The notes beneath the pieces are model-generated. The model had not been told where the DNA came from and did not search any database. It worked only from the letters and a program-made list of their open reading frames with translations. This document shows, piece after piece, positions 59,734 to 64,000 of a stretch of 64,000 nucleotides of DNA. Source of the stretch: DAMCZI01 sp032095175 (GTDB taxonomy: Bacteria; Bacillota; Clostridia; Clostridiales; Caloramatoraceae); the NCBI GenBank assembly GCA_032095175.1, contig DAMCZI010000008.1, forward strand, positions 1-64,000, written 5' to 3'. The translations under genes and the position numbers were made by a program. Numbering within the stretch: the first letter of the stretch is position 1; each line of letters starts with the position of its first letter.

Positions 59734-60777
59734 ATTAAAAAGAAATTTTTAAAAATGATAAAATATTTCTGTTGGATTATGTTATTCATACTTGTTATTG
59801 CATTAATTTTTCCAACATGGACTCCTAAAATATCTGGTGATAACAGCATAAATGAATTGAAGCAAATTTCAATTAACGGAACCAAGCTTGAGGTTATGAT
59901 AAGAGGCTGCAATATGGATAATCCAATTATAATTTTTGTACATGGAGGCCCTGGCTGTTCCGAAATTCCTTATGTTAGAAAATATCAGGATTTACTTGAA
60001 AAAAATTTTACAATAATACATTATGACCAAAGAGCAAGTGGAAAATCATATCACTTTTTTGAGGATTATTCTGATTTGTCAGCGGACATTCTTGTAGATG
60101 ATTTATTGGCACTTACTGATCACATTTCTGCCCGTTTTAAACAGAAAAAGGTGATACTCATTGGGCATTCATATGGAACTTACATCGCAACAAAAGCAGC
60201 AGGAAAAGCCCCCGAAAAATTTACAGCATATGTTGGAATCGGGCAAATGTCAGATTTAATAAAAAGCGAACTTGACAGCTTAAGATTTTGTATTTCAGAA
60301 GCTTCTATTGCTGATAATGCTAGTGACTCTAAATATCTGCAGGGAATTATAGAAAAAGTCAAAGACGGTGAAATGATTACACCCCGTGGTTATGTGCGAA
60401 AATATGGCGGTGCATCAAGATTGGTTGACGATAACAGGGATTATCTTAAGGGTTTTCTGTTCGGAAGTGAATACAACCTACTTGATGTTATGAGGTTTTA
60501 CTTTGGTATATCACATAGTCAAGATATTCTAATAAAGCAAGCCTATCGTGAGCCGCTGCCACAGATTGTGAATTCTCTTAAACTACCCGTTTATTTTATA
60601 ATGGGTAAATACGATTATATGACCTCTTCTGCATCGGCAAAAAAATATTTTGACAATATTAGAACAAGTGCGAATAAAGAGTTTCTAACTTTTGAGAATT
60701 CAGCGCATTATCCACAATTTGAAGAAAAGACTAAATTCTATAATTGGATGTGTAATACATTCTTAAAACAACCATAA
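59734..60777 (+). CDS. Alpha/beta hydrolase, proline-iminopeptidase-like, apparent ATT start
   Basis: About 347 residues if started at the ATT at 59734, which is 7 bases after a perfect GGAGGT (59721-59726). The first ATG (59755) is 28 bases from that site. The ATT start gives a natural N-terminus KKKFLKMIKYFCWIMLFILV (positive residues then a membrane helix or signal anchor). Hydrolase motifs: IIIFVHGGPGCSE (oxyanion hole HGGPG), YDQRASGKS, nucleophile elbow LIGHSYGTYIA (Ser), GKYDYMTSS (Asp) and the final NSAHYPQFE (His). Peptidase S33 family; probably membrane-tethered. Ends at a perfect terminator. Confidence 0.82.
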   Translation: MKKKFLKMIKYFCWIMLFILVIALIFPTWTPKISGDNSINELKQISINGTKLEVMIRGCNMDNPIIIFVHGGPGCSEIPYVRKYQDLLEKNFTIIHYDQRASGKSYHFFEDYSDLSADILVDDLLALTDHISARFKQKKVILIGHSYGTYIATKAAGKAPEKFTAYVGIGQMSDLIKSELDSLRFCISEASIADNASDSKYLQGIIEKVKDGEMITPRGYVRKYGGASRLVDDNRDYLKGFLFGSEYNLLDVMRFYFGISHSQDILIKQAYREPLPQIVNSLKLPVYFIMGKYDYMTSSASAKKYFDNIRTSANKEFLTFENSAHYPQFEEKTKFYNWMCNTFLKQP

Positions 60778-60788
60778 GTTCCTATAAA

Positions 60789-60828
60789 TAAAGTTAGCTG
60801 CCAGGTGAATACCTGGCAGCTAACTTTA
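60789..60828. terminator. Bidirectional terminator with REP-like core
   Basis: Perfect 18-bp arms TAAAGTTAGCTGCCAGGT (60789-60806) / ACCTGGCAGCTAACTTTA (60811-60828), loop GAAT. The right arm also encodes the last codons of the convergent minus-strand gene (stop at 60826). Confidence 0.88.
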
Positions 60829-62529
60829 TTTTACACTATTATTTTTAAAGGATACAGTTGAAACAACATTGTTGTCCTTTATATCAAGATACTTTATTTC
60901 AACAGTATCCCCATCCCTTGTTAAAACAATATCCACACCTGCAGATTTGTTAACCATGAATATCGTATTCTGTCCTACGAGCTTTATATAGAATATTGTA
61001 TTTCCGTTCTCTGTTACCGGATTTATTCTTGCTACCTTGCCGATTATTGTTTTTTCATCAGCCTTTATACTGTTTGCATTTCTATTACTTAAATCATTTA
61101 TCTTTCCATAGGCTATTGCATTTTTAAAGGATTCAATTGCCATATCCTTGCTGTCTTCAAGAACAACATAGCTGTTTTTTGCAGATACGATAGCAACCTT
61201 AACCATTGCCCCATCAGTTACATTGACAACTGGAACAACCCATGCTTCTGCTCCAAATATATTATAGAAGAGAGGCTGTACAGGTGTCCAATTTACAGCA
61301 TTAGCTCCAAGAGCCTTACCTACAGCATTCATTGCTCCCTTTCCGTTAATATATCCCGGAGTTTTATAGTATATCATATCTCCTGTTTTCATATCCATTA
61401 GGGAATACCCCGTCATTGTTGTTGATGTATTTGAGGTATTTGTATGGTCTGTAAACCATTTCATTCTTCCAGATGCATCAATTACACCAGTAACTTCACT
61501 GGAGTTTATATCAAGTCCTTGAACCTTTGTTTCTGATTGCCACTGGGTTGGAATATGAACTCCTTTTTTAGCAATAAGTTTATTCCATAATCCATTTCTA
61601 AGTGTTCCAAAGTATCCGTTATAAGCCTCTGCAATATCAGATGGATGTACTTCATCAACCCACTCTGGTACTTTATCCTTTTTATAGTCTACAATGCTTC
61701 CATCCTTGAAGGAAACAAGAATTACTCCATCAATTACTGCTCCCTTTCTTCCATACTTATAGTGCCCATAGCTTCCTACATAGTATGGGTTTCCCTCATT
61801 ATCAAGCTCTGCATTTGCCTGAAAGAGTATGGCCCCTGTTTTATGCTTTCTAATATATCTTTCGAGGTCATGTCCAAAAACAAGAGACTCTGCAGTCTTT
61901 GATGGTATATTTATTATATTTGCCTGGGATGGCTTTTCTGCAGATACATATATAACACCTGGTATTTCACGATTTGAAATTGCTTTTAAAACGCCATCTA
62001 CTTCAATTGGTGCAACATATACTGCTTCATCCTTCGTCATTGTAATTCCAAGTTCACCTATTTTATATACACTTGGATTTGGAAGCGTTCCAAGCATCTT
62101 CTGCATTTCATAATATGCAGTTTCCGGAGATATAACAATTATGTGTTCTGCATCTACCTTTGAAATCATCTCACTGCTCTCCTTTACAGGAACCATGGAA
62201 GCAAGTTTTTTAGAACCTCCTGTAATATATGGAAAGAAGTTATATCCAATACACAATAAAAACATAGCTACTGCTAAAGCTGCAGTAACATTGTTTACCT
62301 TATTATTTTTATCCTTACCACTCTCTATTCCAGCAAATACAATTTGGACAAGTGCTGGTATCCAAATAACTGCAAATATAAAGGAAAATGTTCTATCTGC
62401 ATTAGCCAAATAGAAGAATATGAAGCTAAAAATTGTCCCTATTACTCCTCTTGCTATCTGACTTCCTATATCCTTCTTATTTATAGATGGCTTTAGGAAA
62501 AGTAGAATATAAATAATTCCATAAATCAT
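60826..62529 (-). CDS. Uncharacterised large membrane-anchored protein
   Basis: 567 residues from the ATG at 62529 (GAGAGGTGA). Three or four N-terminal transmembrane helices (MIYGIIYILLFLKPS, GVIGTIFSFIFFYLA, FAVIWIPALVQIVFAG, AALAVAMFLLCIGYNFFPYI) are followed by a ~440-residue domain outside or inside the membrane. Visible motifs of that part: YKIGELGITMTKDEAVYVAP, IPGVIYVSAEKP, PYYVGSYGHYKYGRKGAVID and the C-terminal OB-fold-like IIGKVARINPVTENGNTIFY. I do not recognise a named family. Single gene, convergent with the hydrolase. Function unknown. Confidence 0.75.
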   Translation of the reverse strand: MIYGIIYILLFLKPSINKKDIGSQIARGVIGTIFSFIFFYLANADRTFSFIFAVIWIPALVQIVFAGIESGKDKNNKVNNVTAALAVAMFLLCIGYNFFPYITGGSKKLASMVPVKESSEMISKVDAEHIIVISPETAYYEMQKMLGTLPNPSVYKIGELGITMTKDEAVYVAPIEVDGVLKAISNREIPGVIYVSAEKPSQANIINIPSKTAESLVFGHDLERYIRKHKTGAILFQANAELDNEGNPYYVGSYGHYKYGRKGAVIDGVILVSFKDGSIVDYKKDKVPEWVDEVHPSDIAEAYNGYFGTLRNGLWNKLIAKKGVHIPTQWQSETKVQGLDINSSEVTGVIDASGRMKWFTDHTNTSNTSTTMTGYSLMDMKTGDMIYYKTPGYINGKGAMNAVGKALGANAVNWTPVQPLFYNIFGAEAWVVPVVNVTDGAMVKVAIVSAKNSYVVLEDSKDMAIESFKNAIAYGKINDLSNRNANSIKADEKTIIGKVARINPVTENGNTIFYIKLVGQNTIFMVNKSAGVDIVLTRDGDTVEIKYLDIKDNNVVSTVSFKNNSVK

Positions 62530-62642
62530 ATTTTCACCTCTCATCTTAAGTATTTGTCTCTATGACAATGTAAAACCAATTATATCAATCTGTCATTACA
62601 CATACAACAGTAAAAAAAGAGTTCTTAACTCATCTTCTAGCA

Positions 62643-63230
62643 TTATTCTCTATTAAATTTGTATTCAGCATTCTTTATCTCATCATATCTAAAGCAATCA
62701 GCTACATGGTCGTTAATTAATCCTGTAGCCTGTAAATGAGAATAAACAATAACTGGTCCTAAGAATTTAAAACCTCTTTTTTTTAAATCTAAACTTATTC
62801 TCTCAGATAATTCAGTCTTTGCAGGAACTTCAGCTTCACTCTTCCATTTATTAACGATAGGCTTGTAGTCAACAAATCTCCACAGATATTCACTGAAGCT
62901 ACCGAATTCTCTTTGGACCTCCATAAATCTTTTGGCATTGTTTATTGATGATTCAATCTTTCTCCTATTTCTAATTATTCCATCATTTTTTAAAAGCTCT
63001 TCAATATTATTCTCATCAAATTCAGCTACCTTAACAGGATCGAATTCTTCATATGCCTTCCTGTATGCTTCTCTCTTTCTCAATATCGTTATCCAGCTTA
63101 ATCCTGCCTGAGCTGATTCCAACACCATAAACTCAAATTGTTTTCTATCATCAAAAACTGGAACTCCCCACTCTTTATCATGATATTTTATATAAAGCTC
63201 ATCCTCACCGCACCATGAACATCTTTTCAT
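62643..63230 (-). CDS. tag: DNA-3-methyladenine glycosylase I
   Basis: 195 residues. Family start MKRCSWCGEDELYIKYHDKEWGVP with zinc ligands Cys4 and His17. The catalytic-region Glu is in FEFMVLESAQAGLSWITILR. The C-terminal ligand pair is in HLQATGLINDHVADCFRY. It removes 3-methyladenine from alkylated DNA, starting base-excision repair. Full length. Separate transcript between the large membrane protein and the glutaredoxin. Confidence 0.96.
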   Translation of the reverse strand: MKRCSWCGEDELYIKYHDKEWGVPVFDDRKQFEFMVLESAQAGLSWITILRKREAYRKAYEEFDPVKVAEFDENNIEELLKNDGIIRNRRKIESSINNAKRFMEVQREFGSFSEYLWRFVDYKPIVNKWKSEAEVPAKTELSERISLDLKKRGFKFLGPVIVYSHLQATGLINDHVADCFRYDEIKNAEYKFNRE

Positions 63231-63445
63231 ATAAATCCTCCTTAAAAACTGTATTAAACCCTTAATTTATAATTACAATTGTATCATATAAGGCATACTT
63301 ACTTATGATTTAGTATCAAATTAATTTTGTATATTCTTTTGCATATATACTTTACAATGAGGAATATATATGTATAGCAATACTTATGAGTTATAATAGA
63401 GAGGAAAAATAAGTTATTTAATTTTGTTGTCAAGGAGGTATTTTT

Positions 63446-63676
63446 ATGAAAAAGATCGATATTTATACAAGCAGCACATGCAAATACTGCCACATGGCAA
63501 AGGATTTCTTTAAGGAAAACGGAATTCCTTTTACAGAACACAATGTAACAGAAAACCCGGAAGCTAGAAAGGAACTTATGAAGAAGGGATATATGTCAGT
63601 TCCTGTTATAATAGTTGATGGAGAAGAAATGGTAGGATTTGATCAGGAAAAGCTTAAAGAACTTCTTGGACTATAA
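63446..63676 (+). CDS. Glutaredoxin-like (NrdH-type) protein
   Basis: 76 residues, ATG with AAGGAGGTA. Thioredoxin fold with the redox pair CKYC in YTSSTCKYCHMAKDFFKENG, cis-Pro in YMSVPVIIVDGEEMVG and end FDQEKLKELLGL. NrdH/glutaredoxin family proteins supply electrons to ribonucleotide reductase or other disulfide reactions. No nrd gene is nearby. Followed by a terminator. Confidence 0.93.
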   Translation: MKKIDIYTSSTCKYCHMAKDFFKENGIPFTEHNVTENPEARKELMKKGYMSVPVIIVDGEEMVGFDQEKLKELLGL

Positions 63677-63686
63677 AATAGTTAAT

Positions 63687-63722
63687 GGATCATGCATCAA
63701 AAATGCGTGATCCGTTTTTTAT
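63687..63722 (+). terminator. Terminator of the glutaredoxin gene
   Basis: GGATCATGCAT (63687-63697) pairs with ATGCGTGATCC (63703-63713) followed by GTTTTTT. Confidence 0.85.
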
Positions 63723-63799
63723 TTAAAAAACAAAAACTTTTTTGCAGTGCTTATTCAGAAAAATTCGTCTATAATTATGTAGGGGAAAGGAGGGAGTCA

Positions 63800-64000
63800 A
63801 TGGAGAATGAAATATTATTGCTTAAAAGTGCTGCGGCAGGAGATAATGATGCCTTTAGAGCAATAGTTGAAGGTTATCAAAATTTTGTTTTTGCTGTATG
63901 TTTAAATGTGCTTAAGGACAGGCAGGAAGCTGAAAACGCGGCACAGGAGACATTCATTAAGGTATACCGCTCCCTCCCAAGTTATGAATTCAAGGGTTTT
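63800..64000 (+). CDS. ECF-type RNA polymerase sigma factor (5' part)
   Basis: The frame is open to the window edge: 67 codons from the ATG at 63800, behind GGAAAGGAGGGAG. The translation MENEILLLKSAAAGDNDAFR, then AIVEGYQNFVFAVCLNVLKD and QEAENAAQETFIKVYRSLPS, is sigma-70 region 2 of an ECF sigma factor (DNDAFR, AAQETFIKVY). Region 4 and any anti-sigma gene lie outside the window. It is transcribed away from the glutaredoxin terminator, so it starts a new unit. Confidence 0.93.
   Translation, partial: MENEILLLKSAAAGDNDAFRAIVEGYQNFVFAVCLNVLKDRQEAENAAQETFIKVYRSLPSYEFKGF

Overview
The window looks like a chromosomal segment of a low-GC, anaerobic, spore-former-type Firmicute, most likely Clostridium in the broad sense. 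The evidence is strongly AT-rich DNA, AGGAGG-type ribosome binding sites, a sortase-anchored surface enzyme, formate-tetrahydrofolate ligase, a double-cubane [FeS] protein, a CHASE4-GGDEF-HD-GYP protein and a PTS with a PRD-type regulator. I cannot name the species. No tRNA, rRNA, CRISPR array, prophage or complete insertion sequence was recognised. The last gene, an ECF sigma factor, runs off the right edge.

Layout. 0.1-6.8 kb: cell-surface 5'-nucleotidase, two tiny Tyr/Phe- and Gly-rich proteins, a CDGSH iron-sulfur protein, a short YidC, a PadR/membrane-protein pair and an LCP-family enzyme. 6.9-9.5 kb: an orphan beta-propeller-like protein, then a scarred region with a transketolase relic split by a TA-flanked MITE, a second copy of the PadR/membrane pair whose padR is dead, and the 5' end of an IS1182-type element. 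9.5-15.1 kb: a minus-strand PTS operon (PRD/EIIA regulator, EIIB, UlaA-type EIIC, split transketolase). 15.5-20.3 kb: TetR, an MMPL/RND exporter and its heptad-repeat partner, with two palindromic operators in the exporter promoter. 20.3-27.4 kb: an orphan HD-domain protein, a chemoreceptor, the double-cubane protein and a c-di-GMP signalling protein. 27.6-36.9 kb: proS, a BTAD/ATPase/TPR regulator, a radical SAM-SPASM enzyme flanked by two copies of a palindromic element, PadR plus a HAAS/DUF4097 protein, and a DUF4143 ATPase. 37.0-43.1 kb: long-form urocanate hydratase, fhs, and a paired radical SAM/DNA-metabolism module. 43.2-51.8 kb: rbsK-rbsD-rbsR, then an AraC-controlled sugar module (two TIM-barrel isomerases, two Gfo/Idh/MocA dehydrogenases). 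51.9-64.0 kb: secreted M16C protease, M18 aminopeptidase, acyltransferase-like membrane protein, two methyltransferases, alpha/beta hydrolase, an uncharacterised large membrane protein, tag, a glutaredoxin and the partial sigma factor.

The most distinctive content lies between the genes. One family of four 108-111 bp palindromes keeps a conserved asymmetric centre while its arms change in compensating pairs. A second family of hairpins shares GTGCCAGGCAC-like feet but has unrelated interiors. There are also relics related to IS1182, IS200/IS605 and probably IS630. A shared box upstream of two sugar-module promoters suggests a local AraC regulon. Two genes (near 56.68 and 59.73 kb) appear to start at ATT.
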